The notes below the pieces were generated by a model. The model was not told the origin of the DNA, did not search any database, and saw only the letters and a list, made by a program, of their open reading frames with translations. The position numbers and the translations under genes were made by a program. DNA of 64,000 nucleotides from CAVQEG01 sp963711465. Lineage in GTDB: Bacteria; Bacteroidota; Ignavibacteria; OLB7. The stretch covers positions 2,480,001 through 2,544,000 of the forward strand of contig CAVQEG010000001.1 of assembly GCA_963711465.1 (NCBI GenBank), in the 5' to 3' direction. Below, in pieces: positions 45,234 through 53,957 of the stretch; within the stretch, counting starts at the first letter, position 1; each line of letters starts with the position of its first letter.

Positions 45234-48200
45234 ATGGTCACGTCACTCCGACTTCTCCTGCTCGCCTGCCTGGCGAGCACGGTGCTGCTCGTACCCTCTG
45301 CGCACGCGCAATCGACGGGCGACTACCACGGGTACACCTACGACAGCACGTTCTTCATCGGCGGTATGACCGTCAACCGCACGGCACTGCTGCCGGTGGT
45401 GCACGACTCGCTGCACATGTCGGTGATCCACTTCTACGGGATTCCGTCATACAGCGATTCGGCGCACGCCTTTCAGCACCTGGCGACGGGCGATTCGGGC
45501 GTCTACAATCTGAAGCAGCTGATTCCGGTGCTGTCGAGTCTGGGAATGGGAATTTCCGCACCGACGGGCCGGACGGACGGACTCATTCGAGCCTCGCACG
45601 TGCGCGAGAGCTACCTCGATCGGGATACCGTCTACGCCCACTGGAGTTGGAATTCTCCGGTCGATACGACGTTGACCACGCGTGATACCAATGCAGTACT
45701 GCACGACAAGCTGTTCGCATGGGGCCGCACCCTACCGCGCGATCCGACAGGCAACGACACCGCGCACCTCGTCGCAGCGAATCCCAACTACTTCAATGAC
45801 GCCCTCGTTCCCGACGGCCCCTCGTACTACGCCATGCTCGACAGCATCAGCGGTCCGTCCGGCTATGCGGATAGCTCGCACTACTTCCGGCTCTCATTCG
45901 CGGTGAAGATCGATGAGACGAGCACATACTTCCGCGATTCCGTGGGCGACGCTGACACACTTGCCTACGCCATTCTCTACCGTCGGGACACGACCGGTCA
46001 GTCGGACACCTCCTGCTGGTGTAACATCTGGGTTCCGTGGCGCGTGGTCGGGCTGACGAAGCGCGACTACCTCGACTCCAGGCACGCCGGCGATGGTTAC
46101 CGTGCGTTCGGCACGACGTTCACCGATACGGAGTACGGGGGGCTTCCGGCCGCGTGGTTTCAATGGCCGAACAACCGTTCCGATACGGTGTTTGTCGACA
46201 CCACTCACCCCACGGTCGGGCAGTACTGTGACTCGATCGCCGGGACGCTCCCAGGCGCGTACAACATGGGGACGATCCCTGCTCCCGAAAACACGAATCT
46301 CACCTACCGCCTGTTCTCCACCCGACGCGTCGACGTCACATTCCTGCGCGGGACGCTGAGCAATCAGTTTGGGGTCTCGCTGCGCAACGGCGCGTTTGAC
46401 ACACTGATCCGTGAGGACATCAACAACGTCTACACCGACTCGCTCAACGGAGTGCTGCGAACGTTCGGCACGATGGACGAGCCCGGGTTGCCCAACTACC
46501 GCGGGCTCGGCCACGTTGCGCGAACGATGCAGCGATCGATGTTCGACCATGACCCCGGCGAAACGCGTCAGACCTCGACGATCTTCTTTGCCGAATACGA
46601 TGATCTTCGGATATCGAGCAATGACTTCGATTCGACCGATGTCAAGACCATTCAGGCAACGATCTATGATCGATACTTCGACTTTCAGGGCGACTTCCCC
46701 ATGCCGGCGCGATACGCCAACCCCGACAGCATGAGCGTCTTCGCAACCGATACGCTCTACAACATGGCGCACGCGGATGAACTCGATACCAACGGTAATC
46801 TGAGGCACCGGACCCGAAATATCGCCGGCACCAGTCTCGATGACTACGCATGGTTCACCACAACGTCGCAGGCACAGCTCGGCAGCTCCGCGGACCGCTA
46901 CGGCGTCCCCACCGAAGGCGGTCATCCGCCATGGGTGTCCGGCCTTGCGCGTCTGGTGGATGTTGCACGATTCCGCTATGCAAGCCAGACCCGGCCCGCT
47001 TCCCCCGTGTACAGTCTCATCGGCGTGCATGCGTGGATACCGGTCGAGAAGACTGCCAACGGCTACCCGGTTCGATACTATCCGGGGCTTGGAATCCGCC
47101 CGCCGGCGCCGGAGTCGATTCGGTTGCAGACGTGGTTGTCGATGAACAGCGGCGTGACCGCCGTTTCATTCTCGGAGATGGAATACACGGGTGAACAGAT
47201 GGGCCCGCTGAGAATCGATTCGACCGCGGTTGCGAACAACGCCACGCACGCCGAGGACTACTGGGCGCCGGTCGCCTACAAGAATCCACAGCTCAACTTC
47301 CCGACGATGTGGGTCGGATTCAATAAGCGGTTCAATGCAATGCGAGACGTCGCCGATGATCTTTACCGCATCGACACGCTCGTCGGATGGAAGAACCTCC
47401 TGTTCAATCAGGAGCAGATGTCGGTCTACGACCAGAGTCTCTCCTTCGACGACATGCCGATGCTCGACACGGTGATGACGGAGATGGCGAAGCGTTATGA
47501 GCGGGATTCCGTCGGCGGATATGTCGATTCGACGGGGGTCTACGATCCCCGCTCGGAAACGTATCTGGAGGTGACGCACTATCGGCCGGGGCGAGGCGAC
47601 GCCGACGGCTACAACCGCTACTGTCGGTACCTGCTACTGACAAACCGGCGCCTGTACCCGGTCGATACGCTCACCTATAGCCAGGCCGCGACCGACAAGT
47701 TCGACTCGGTCGCGCCGCCCGCGTACACGTTCAGCAGGCACGGCCTCGGCGCGATCGACGTCCGCCGTCCGACGATCGTCCTCAAAAACAGCACCTCCGT
47801 CCTCGCCGACTCCTTCGTCGTCACCAAAGTGCTCGACACGACCTGGACGCGCACCGCATGCGTCGGCGATACGCTCCGGCTCGACTGGCTCGAACCGGGC
47901 GAGGGAGAGCTCTATCGGCTCACGCCGACGTCGCCGGGTACCTCCCATATCGGTACCGCCTGGGCAAATGCCGTGCACTCGGAGAACCTCTCGACCGACT
48001 CCTCCGCCGGCGATCGCGTCGTCGTCTACGATCGCGACTCGGTCATCTACATGCGCACCGTCTCCCCGAGCGGCCAGTTGTCGCCCGAGTGGATGGTCTC
48101 GGACCCCTCGGACACGGTCGCCTCGACCCGCCGCGACTGCGTCAACCCCGCCTTCGCCACCATGCGGGACCACAGTGAGGCGCTGGTGGTCTGGGAACGC

Positions 48201-50228
48201 CGCAACCCGGCGACGGATTCCTCGGAGGTGCGTGCCTGCCGTGTGGGAATGGATTCGACCGGCATCGATCCTACGGACTTCTGTCGCTACACGCTCAGCG
48301 CACCCTCGTACTTCGACGAGGGCGTCTGGATGCGCCGCACGCCGGCGGTCGTCGGTCTCGACAGTGGCTACGTCGTCGCCTACGCCAATCCGCCGAAGGG
48401 CATCGACGTGGTCGCCATCGCGGCGGAGGTCTGTGGCGTGATCAGCAACGCGGACACCGCGACGGTGACGAACCTCCACGCGACGCAGTCGCAGATCGAC
48501 ACGTCGCTCGGTTCGACGTGCCTGCTGCCGACGCTCGCACAGGTGCCGAGTCTGGAAACGGTGGAAACCGGTGGAGCGGTCGGCTACGGTGGCTACGGTA
48601 TCGAAGGACCGTCGAGCCCGTTCGAGGGCCACATCGTCCACCTGGCCTACCAGCAGGGCGAGAGCGTGGATGCCGATGGCCAGAACATCATCTACCACCG
48701 GATCGCCGTTCGCTTCCCGTACGCGGGACAGCCGCAGCTGTGGGTGCTCGATCCGGAACTGGTCACCGCCGGCCTGCACGGGTGTTCCTACCGCCGTCCG
48801 AGCATCGCGGCCGACTCGACGCGCATCGGCATCGCGTTTCAGCGGCGCGGCTATCCGAACGACGAGACGGTGGCATTGCGGTTCCGACCGGTGGGGTTTG
48901 ACTCGACAATGTCGTGGCGGCGCTGGTGGCTGACGCCGGTGTACTACTTCGCGAGCTCCAATCCGTACTACCGCGGCTGGCACGAATACCCGTCGCTGAC
49001 AGAGTTCCCGCTGGTGCCGACCTCGGAGCTGCAGGCCAACCCGACGGGTGTGCTCGTCTTCCAGTGGATCGCGCCGCCGAGCTACCCGCTGTTCATGTAC
49101 CACTTCGGCGACTTCGCACCGACGCGGTTCATCGACGGTGTGTTTCCATCGATGACGCTGGTGCCACTGGTCTCTGGTCGGAGCGAAGCGCTTGCGGCCA
49201 CGAGCGTGCTGCACATGGGATCGGCGGCGGCGAAGTTCCACAGCACGCGATTGTGGGGCGGCACCAACGAGTACTACCCGCTGATGCTCTTCAATCACCC
49301 GAACGAACCGCAGCCGTCGCTGTATCAGCCATTGTCGGGCGCGACGATCAGTTCGGAGCTGGTGCTGAGCTCCGACAGCGGGTGCGTGGCGCGGTCGTCC
49401 GGTGGCGGCTTTCGATGGAAGAAGTTCATCTGCGATACCTGCCACACGGAGCTGGGTGGGCCCGGGCCGCCGGATACCTTCTTTGGTCCTCCCATCGTGA
49501 TCGTGCCGTCGATCAGGACCGTTGACGACGCGACGAACGCGATCGCGCGCACGAGCGTCTTCACGCCGGACGGCAGCGGTGTGACGATCACGCGCTTCGT
49601 CACCGGCGAACAGGACGTGATCCCGTGGCTGAACACACAGCCACCCGACTCGGGCCAGCCGGCGGATATCGGCTACTTCTGCGAACTCGTCCGTGTCAGC
49701 GACAGCATGGTCGTCTGGCGCAGCGACACGATCTCGGCTCGCGACGTCGGACCGTATGAGTACGAGGACGACATGACCGTGCCGCCGGCATATCTCGCAC
49801 CCGGAACCGACGTCTTCCTGCGGATGCGTGCCGAGCCGACGGCGAACATGGTCTACGCGGTTTCGGCGGACTTCCGCTTCGCGTACGACTCGAGCGGAAC
49901 GGTCGCATTCCAGAAGGTCCGGTCGATCCCGCGATCGCCGGAAGCGGAGGCCGCGGCGGAGTCGGCGATGACGCTGGCGGTGGTACCGAATCCGCTGCGC
50001 GGCGCTGTCGGCGACCTCCACATCACGGTCCGGCAGGCCGGCACGGTCACGCTTGCGGTGTATGATCTGCTCGGGCGGCGCGTGCGGCTGCTTCCGACGC
50101 TGGAGGCGGCATCCCCGGGCGAGTACACGACGGGGCTGGCGATGGAGGGTGTGCCGGAGGGATCGTACGTGGTGGTGGCGCACAGTGGCGGCGAGACGCG
50201 AAGCGTGCGGTTCAGTGTCGTCAGATAG
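45234..50228 (+). CDS. Very large secreted protein of unknown function with T9SS-type C-terminus
   Basis: The 1664-residue protein starts at ATG 45234 with GGAGG eight bases upstream and a signal peptide (LRLLLLACLASTVLLVPSAHAQ). The body has no repeat or catalytic motif I recognise. About residues 20-900 read like a mixed alpha/beta domain rich in Tyr, Asp and Trp, including a stretch with PVEKTANGYPVRYYPGLGIR and QTWLSMNSGVTAVSFSEMEY that faintly recalls glycoside-hydrolase-like barrels. About 900-1250 read like a beta-propeller (repeated VVAYANPP-, VHLAYQQGE-, IGIAFQRRG-type strands). The end is a type A sorting-like domain (LAVVPNPLRGAVGDLHITVR, VPEGSYVVVAHSGG). A surface or exported role is likely; function is unknown. 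Confidence 0.8.
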   Translation: MVTSLRLLLLACLASTVLLVPSAHAQSTGDYHGYTYDSTFFIGGMTVNRTALLPVVHDSLHMSVIHFYGIPSYSDSAHAFQHLATGDSGVYNLKQLIPVLSSLGMGISAPTGRTDGLIRASHVRESYLDRDTVYAHWSWNSPVDTTLTTRDTNAVLHDKLFAWGRTLPRDPTGNDTAHLVAANPNYFNDALVPDGPSYYAMLDSISGPSGYADSSHYFRLSFAVKIDETSTYFRDSVGDADTLAYAILYRRDTTGQSDTSCWCNIWVPWRVVGLTKRDYLDSRHAGDGYRAFGTTFTDTEYGGLPAAWFQWPNNRSDTVFVDTTHPTVGQYCDSIAGTLPGAYNMGTIPAPENTNLTYRLFSTRRVDVTFLRGTLSNQFGVSLRNGAFDTLIREDINNVYTDSLNGVLRTFGTMDEPGLPNYRGLGHVARTMQRSMFDHDPGETRQTSTIFFAEYDDLRISSNDFDSTDVKTIQATIYDRYFDFQGDFPMPARYANPDSMSVFATDTLYNMAHADELDTNGNLRHRTRNIAGTSLDDYAWFTTTSQAQLGSSADRYGVPTEGGHPPWVSGLARLVDVARFRYASQTRPASPVYSLIGVHAWIPVEKTANGYPVRYYPGLGIRPPAPESIRLQTWLSMNSGVTAVSFSEMEYTGEQMGPLRIDSTAVANNATHAEDYWAPVAYKNPQLNFPTMWVGFNKRFNAMRDVADDLYRIDTLVGWKNLLFNQEQMSVYDQSLSFDDMPMLDTVMTEMAKRYERDSVGGYVDSTGVYDPRSETYLEVTHYRPGRGDADGYNRYCRYLLLTNRRLYPVDTLTYSQAATDKFDSVAPPAYTFSRHGLGAIDVRRPTIVLKNSTSVLADSFVVTKVLDTTWTRTACVGDTLRLDWLEPGEGELYRLTPTSPGTSHIGTAWANAVHSENLSTDSSAGDRVVVYDRDSVIYMRTVSPSGQLSPEWMVSDPSDTVASTRRDCVNPAFATMRDHSEALVVWERRNPATDSSEVRACRVGMDSTGIDPTDFCRYTLSAPSYFDEGVWMRRTPAVVGLDSGYVVAYANPPKGIDVVAIAAEVCGVISNADTATVTNLHATQSQIDTSLGSTCLLPTLAQVPSLETVETGGAVGYGGYGIEGPSSPFEGHIVHLAYQQGESVDADGQNIIYHRIAVRFPYAGQPQLWVLDPELVTAGLHGCSYRRPSIAADSTRIGIAFQRRGYPNDETVALRFRPVGFDSTMSWRRWWLTPVYYFASSNPYYRGWHEYPSLTEFPLVPTSELQANPTGVLVFQWIAPPSYPLFMYHFGDFAPTRFIDGVFPSMTLVPLVSGRSEALAATSVLHMGSAAAKFHSTRLWGGTNEYYPLMLFNHPNEPQPSLYQPLSGATISSELVLSSDSGCVARSSGGGFRWKKFICDTCHTELGGPGPPDTFFGPPIVIVPSIRTVDDATNAIARTSVFTPDGSGVTITRFVTGEQDVIPWLNTQPPDSGQPADIGYFCELVRVSDSMVVWRSDTISARDVGPYEYEDDMTVPPAYLAPGTDVFLRMRAEPTANMVYAVSADFRFAYDSSGTVAFQKVRSIPRSPEAEAAAESAMTLAVVPNPLRGAVGDLHITVRQAGTVTLAVYDLLGRRVRLLPTLEAASPGEYTTGLAMEGVPEGSYVVVAHSGGETRSVRFSVVR

Positions 50229-50242
50229 TTGCTCCCATGACT

Positions 50243-50274
50243 ACGCCCCGCGTGGCTCAAGCCGCGCGGGGCGT
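50243..50274 (+). terminator. Terminator hairpin after the large secreted protein gene
   Basis: ACGCCCCGCG (50243-50252) pairs with 50265-50274, with a nested GGCT/AGCC pairing inside, 14 bases after the stop codon. Confidence 0.6.
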
Positions 50275-50592
50275 CTCGATCCCCGCCTCAATTCCCATCA
50301 CCTCTGCTCAACCACCAACGCCATCCCTCGATGCCGCGGCATGGCGGGGGTCGGGCGTGCAATCGGCACGAGTGACTTGCAGGCCGAGGCCGTCTTCGAC
50401 AGAGATCGCGCAGATCTCGCCCGCGGCTGGGACTCTTCCCCCTGGCGACGCGGGTTTCCGGATGGCCGCCCTCGGCCGTCGCCCGCACTCGCTCATCGGA
50501 CGATTCCTGATCCGGACGCGGTCTTCTCTGGACCCTGTCGTTGTCGTGCCGTAGCTTGCGGCGTTCGAATTCACCAACCGGCGACAGACGTC
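50275..50592. other. Spacer before the VWA gene
   Basis: No supported gene lies in these 318 bases. A GTAGCTTGC box near 50552, preceded by TTG-containing sequence, could be the -7 region of the VWA gene promoter. Nothing else stands out. Confidence 0.3.
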
Positions 50593-51708
50593 ATGAAGAT
50601 CCGATACAGTGAGTGGGATCCCGATGTGCTCTCCGATCAGGAGCGCCTGGAGAAACTCTTCCAGCTCTTCAGCTTCCTGCTGACGAAGACCTCGGGCGAT
50701 GTCGATGAAGCCCTCGAATGGATGAGCCGCCTCGACGAGCAGTACGACGTGCTCGGCGGAATGACCATGGAGGACTTCATCGAGAAATTGAAGCAGGCGG
50801 GATACATCAGGGAAAATCAGGACCAGGGTGTCAACGAATTCGATCTGACCGCACGCGGAGCGCAGCGCATCCGCCAAGATGCACTGCGCGAAATCTTCAC
50901 CTCGCTGCGCAAGTCGGGCACCGGTGAACATGAGACGCCGCACACCGGTTCGGGCGTCGAACATACCGGCGAACTCCGTGACTACGTCTTCGGCGATCAG
51001 CCGACGAACATCGATCCGACCAGCACGCTCACCAACGCGCTGCGTCGCGACGGCGATCTCGATCGATTCTCGCTCCACGAAGACGACATCCGCGTCCACG
51101 AGACCGAGCACACCTCGAGCGTCGCCACCGTCCTGATGCTCGACATCTCACACTCGATGATCCTCTACGGAGAGGATCGGATCACCCCCGCCAAACAGGT
51201 CGCCCTCGCACTCTCCGAATTGATCATGACCCGCTTCGCCAAGGATCGCCTCCACGTGATCCTCTTCGGCGACGATGCCCGTGAAGTCAACGTCCACGAG
51301 CTCCCCTTCGTTACCGTCGGACCGTTCCATACCAACACACGAGCCGGTCTGCAGATGGCGCGCCAGCTGCTGCGACGCAGCGGCAACGTCAACAAGCAGA
51401 TCTTCATGGTGACCGACGGCAAGCCCTCGGCCATGTTCGAGTCCAGCGGACGACTCTACAAGAATTCCTTCGGTCTGGATCCCCGGATCGTCAACAAGAC
51501 GCTCGATGAAGCGGTGGCCTGCCGGCGCGAAGGAATTCCAATCAGCACCTTCATGGTCGCCCGCGATCCCTACCTGGTGAATTTCGTCGAAGAGCTGACC
51601 AAGGCCAATCGCGGACGCGCCTACTACTCCGGACTCAACAAGCTCGGCGAAACCGTCTTCGTCGACTACATCCGCAACCGAAGGAAATTGTTCCGCGGCC
51701 GGCGGTAA
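50593..51708 (+). CDS. VWA-domain protein
   Basis: From ATG 50593 the product is 371 residues without a signal peptide. The N-terminal half is helical (RYSEWDPDVLSDQERLEKLF..FSFLLTKTSGDVDEALEWM). The C-terminal half is a von Willebrand factor A domain with the metal-ion site DISHS (Asp184, Ser186, Ser188), followed by ITPAKQVALALSELI, DRLHVILFGDDA and FMVTDGKPS supplying the last ligand Asp. The family resembles cytoplasmic CoxE/YehP-like VWA proteins, which often work with MoxR-type AAA+ ATPases. No such ATPase is in the window. The gene is followed after 75 bases by the third sigma factor gene. Confidence 0.83.
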   Translation: MKIRYSEWDPDVLSDQERLEKLFQLFSFLLTKTSGDVDEALEWMSRLDEQYDVLGGMTMEDFIEKLKQAGYIRENQDQGVNEFDLTARGAQRIRQDALREIFTSLRKSGTGEHETPHTGSGVEHTGELRDYVFGDQPTNIDPTSTLTNALRRDGDLDRFSLHEDDIRVHETEHTSSVATVLMLDISHSMILYGEDRITPAKQVALALSELIMTRFAKDRLHVILFGDDAREVNVHELPFVTVGPFHTNTRAGLQMARQLLRRSGNVNKQIFMVTDGKPSAMFESSGRLYKNSFGLDPRIVNKTLDEAVACRREGIPISTFMVARDPYLVNFVEELTKANRGRAYYSGLNKLGETVFVDYIRNRRKLFRGRR

Positions 51709-51783
51709 CCTCGCCGCGGAATTCGCCACATACTCTCCACACCGTCGCATCCGCTGCGGCGACGTACGAACCTGCGACGGCCA

Positions 51784-52425
51784 ATGGCGTATAAACCACG
51801 ACGACCGGTATCCGAGGACGAAAAACACGAGTTCATGCGCTTGCTCTCGCCACTGCGACATCGACTCGTGCACTTCGCGCGTTCGCTGGAACGCGACCTC
51901 GACGACGCCGACGACCTCGTGGCCGACACCGTCCTGGCCGCCCTCGAATCGTTCCATCGACTGCGCAATCACCAGGCATTTCTCGCCTGGCTCTTCACGA
52001 TCGCCACACGACTGCACCGACGCCGCAGCCGCCGCGCAAAACTGTTCGTGCCGATCGTGGCGGACCATTCCGAGGCGCTGCGCGCACGCACCCCCGCTCC
52101 CGATGTCTCGGTCGACGCCCGGATCCTCATCGCCGCAATGCGCCAGCTTCCGGAGAAGCAGCGCGAAGCGGTCGCCCTCTTCGAAATCTCCGGACTGACA
52201 ATCGAGGAAATCCGGAAGATCCAGGGAGGAACCGCCGGTGCGGTGAAAGTGCGACTGCATAGAGGCCGGCGACGGCTGGCGGAGCTGCTGAGCGCCGATG
52301 CCACGCAGCCCCCCACCACTCGATCCTCACGCCGTAGCGTGAGTGCACCTGTCGATCACGTGCAGTGCGCGGATTCGACCGTCGACGTCTGTCTCACCAG
52401 GGCAAATCTCAGCGGCAATGGATAA
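51784..52425 (+). CDS. ECF-type sigma factor (third, different subgroup)
   Basis: The 213-residue protein has sigma region 2 (HRLVHFARSLERDLDDADDL, VADTVLAALESFHRL, AFLAWLFTIATRLHRRRSRR) and region 4 (AMRQLPEKQREAVALFEISG, LTIEEIRKIQGGTAGAVKVR, LHRGRRRLAELL). It is distant from the two sigma factors at 17325 and 22508. The C-terminal about 40 residues (TRSSRRSVSAPVDHVQCADS) extend beyond a normal sigma factor. The gene overlaps the next gene by eight bases, so translation is coupled; such coupling is typical for a sigma factor and its anti-sigma factor. Confidence 0.85.
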   Translation: MAYKPRRPVSEDEKHEFMRLLSPLRHRLVHFARSLERDLDDADDLVADTVLAALESFHRLRNHQAFLAWLFTIATRLHRRRSRRAKLFVPIVADHSEALRARTPAPDVSVDARILIAAMRQLPEKQREAVALFEISGLTIEEIRKIQGGTAGAVKVRLHRGRRRLAELLSADATQPPTTRSSRRSVSAPVDHVQCADSTVDVCLTRANLSGNG

Positions 52426-53905
52426 TCAGCATGCACATCTGGATCGTCTCTTCGAGACGACGCGGCACGAGCCGGCCATGAGCGAGGAACGATTGGAATT
52501 CCTCGTCGATCGCTATGCGCCCGTCTCCCGACCGTGGCGGCGTTCGCTGGGATTGGCATTCACCGGAATTGCAGCAACCGTTGCCGTGGCGCTGTTCCTC
52601 GTACCGACCGCACCGGTTTCCACACCGGATGTCGCCGCAGCACGTTCGCAATCGGATGCATACCCAGCCACCACGTTGAACCGTCGCTCCGTCGACTCGC
52701 GTGGCAGTTCGCCGTCGGCAGCTGCTCCCGACAGCATTCCGGCTTCCGCTCGGAATGCTGTGCACGCTCCCTCGTACCGTTCGGCGCATCCCGCCGTCGG
52801 AACCTCCCTTGAGAATTCGTCCGGACCCGCTACCACGCCGACCGCAACGCGGTCGACCGATCAATCACCGATCGTCATCGATGTCGAACCGGAGAGAGTA
52901 ATCGAATTGAGTGCGGAGGAATTGAAGCGGATTGGAATTCGAATCGATTCGACGGGAGTCGTGGAGGCGTACTGGTCGTTTCTGGTCGGCAACACCGACT
53001 CCAATAGTGTCACTCCCACTTCCATACTCGATGCAATGTCGGTGCGATCGGAGAATTCGCAGTCGTCGACGATGAGGGCCGGGCGGACCCGCGTGGTCGA
53101 TCAGACATCGGAGCAGAAGGTGGAAGTGTCCGTGCAACCCGATTGGGGACTCCGGCTTCCCCCGAGGGCGCCGGCGCACGTGACGAACGCATCCGGACAA
53201 CGCTTTCCCGTGCGGTGGCAGTTTCAGAGCAGTTCGAGTGAGGTCGATCGGACGTACAATGACTCGATCAGCAGCATGATCGACGGGATCGAATCGCGGA
53301 CGGCAACCGATCCGCTGAAGGTCTCGCAGATGATTCCGATACTCGTGTCGGTATCCGACCGATTCCCCGAACGTCCGGATCTGATTTTCTGGTTCTGGTC
53401 CGACGCCGAGATTTTTGCCGCGTTACCGCCGCACATCGAGGTGCAATTACGCAAGGAAATGGAGGAGCTTCACGAGGCCACCTCGTGCGGACAGGTCGCC
53501 TATCCCACGTGGTATCGGAGCTGGATCGACCGGACGATGCGCCAATACGATTCGGTACTCGAGGCCCATCACGTTCCCACCGACCTGATTGCTGCGGGAA
53601 CGGGCAGTTGCTACATGAGCTTCTGCCACGTGGGCTCCGGCGCGCTGACGACCGCACCGCTGCAGCCGAATCCCGCCCACGCGTTCACCATCGTCCACTA
53701 CCATCTCGACGAGGCGCGGGCGACGACGATCACCCTGCACGACATGCGCGGGCAGCAGCTCGATGTACTTGCCCGATCGGAGCAATCGGAATCGGGTGAT
53801 GTTTCCAAGCAGGTGTCGTTCGGCAGTATTCCCGCCGGCGTCTATCTCCTGGCGATAACCACCGATCGGGGCGAGCAGGCGGTGCAGCGGCTGGTGGTCA
53901 ATTGA
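52418..53905 (+). CDS. Anti-sigma-like membrane protein ending in a T9SS-type domain
   Basis: From ATG 52418, overlapping the sigma stop, the product is 495 residues. The N-terminal about 45 residues are a short cytoplasmic domain (LDRLFETTRHEPAMSEERLE) of the kind seen in small anti-sigma factors. One membrane helix follows (LGLAFTGIAATVAVALFLVP, about 48-67), then a Ser/Pro/Ala-rich linker (about 70-160). A folded domain carries IVIDVEPERVIELSAEELKR, a motif also seen in FecR/anti-sigma-associated proteins, and there is a cysteine pair near 385-415. The last 80 residues (LQPNPAHAFTIVHYHLDEAR, TLHDMRGQQLDVLARSE, SIPAGVYLLAITTD) look like a type A T9SS sorting domain. A sorting domain on an inner-membrane-anchored protein is unusual; it may instead be an ordinary immunoglobulin-like sensor domain. 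Confidence 0.72.
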   Translation: MDNQHAHLDRLFETTRHEPAMSEERLEFLVDRYAPVSRPWRRSLGLAFTGIAATVAVALFLVPTAPVSTPDVAAARSQSDAYPATTLNRRSVDSRGSSPSAAAPDSIPASARNAVHAPSYRSAHPAVGTSLENSSGPATTPTATRSTDQSPIVIDVEPERVIELSAEELKRIGIRIDSTGVVEAYWSFLVGNTDSNSVTPTSILDAMSVRSENSQSSTMRAGRTRVVDQTSEQKVEVSVQPDWGLRLPPRAPAHVTNASGQRFPVRWQFQSSSSEVDRTYNDSISSMIDGIESRTATDPLKVSQMIPILVSVSDRFPERPDLIFWFWSDAEIFAALPPHIEVQLRKEMEELHEATSCGQVAYPTWYRSWIDRTMRQYDSVLEAHHVPTDLIAAGTGSCYMSFCHVGSGALTTAPLQPNPAHAFTIVHYHLDEARATTITLHDMRGQQLDVLARSEQSESGDVSKQVSFGSIPAGVYLLAITTDRGEQAVQRLVVN

Positions 53906-53957
53906 CCGATGGCCATCATCGGTTCGCCGGTCGATTGCCACCGAATAAATTCGGCTC

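Noticed and set aside
47634..50183. 849-codon minus-strand open frame
   Set aside because: It is the shadow of the large secreted protein gene; the translation is repetitive Arg/His/Asp-rich with no domain or start signal.
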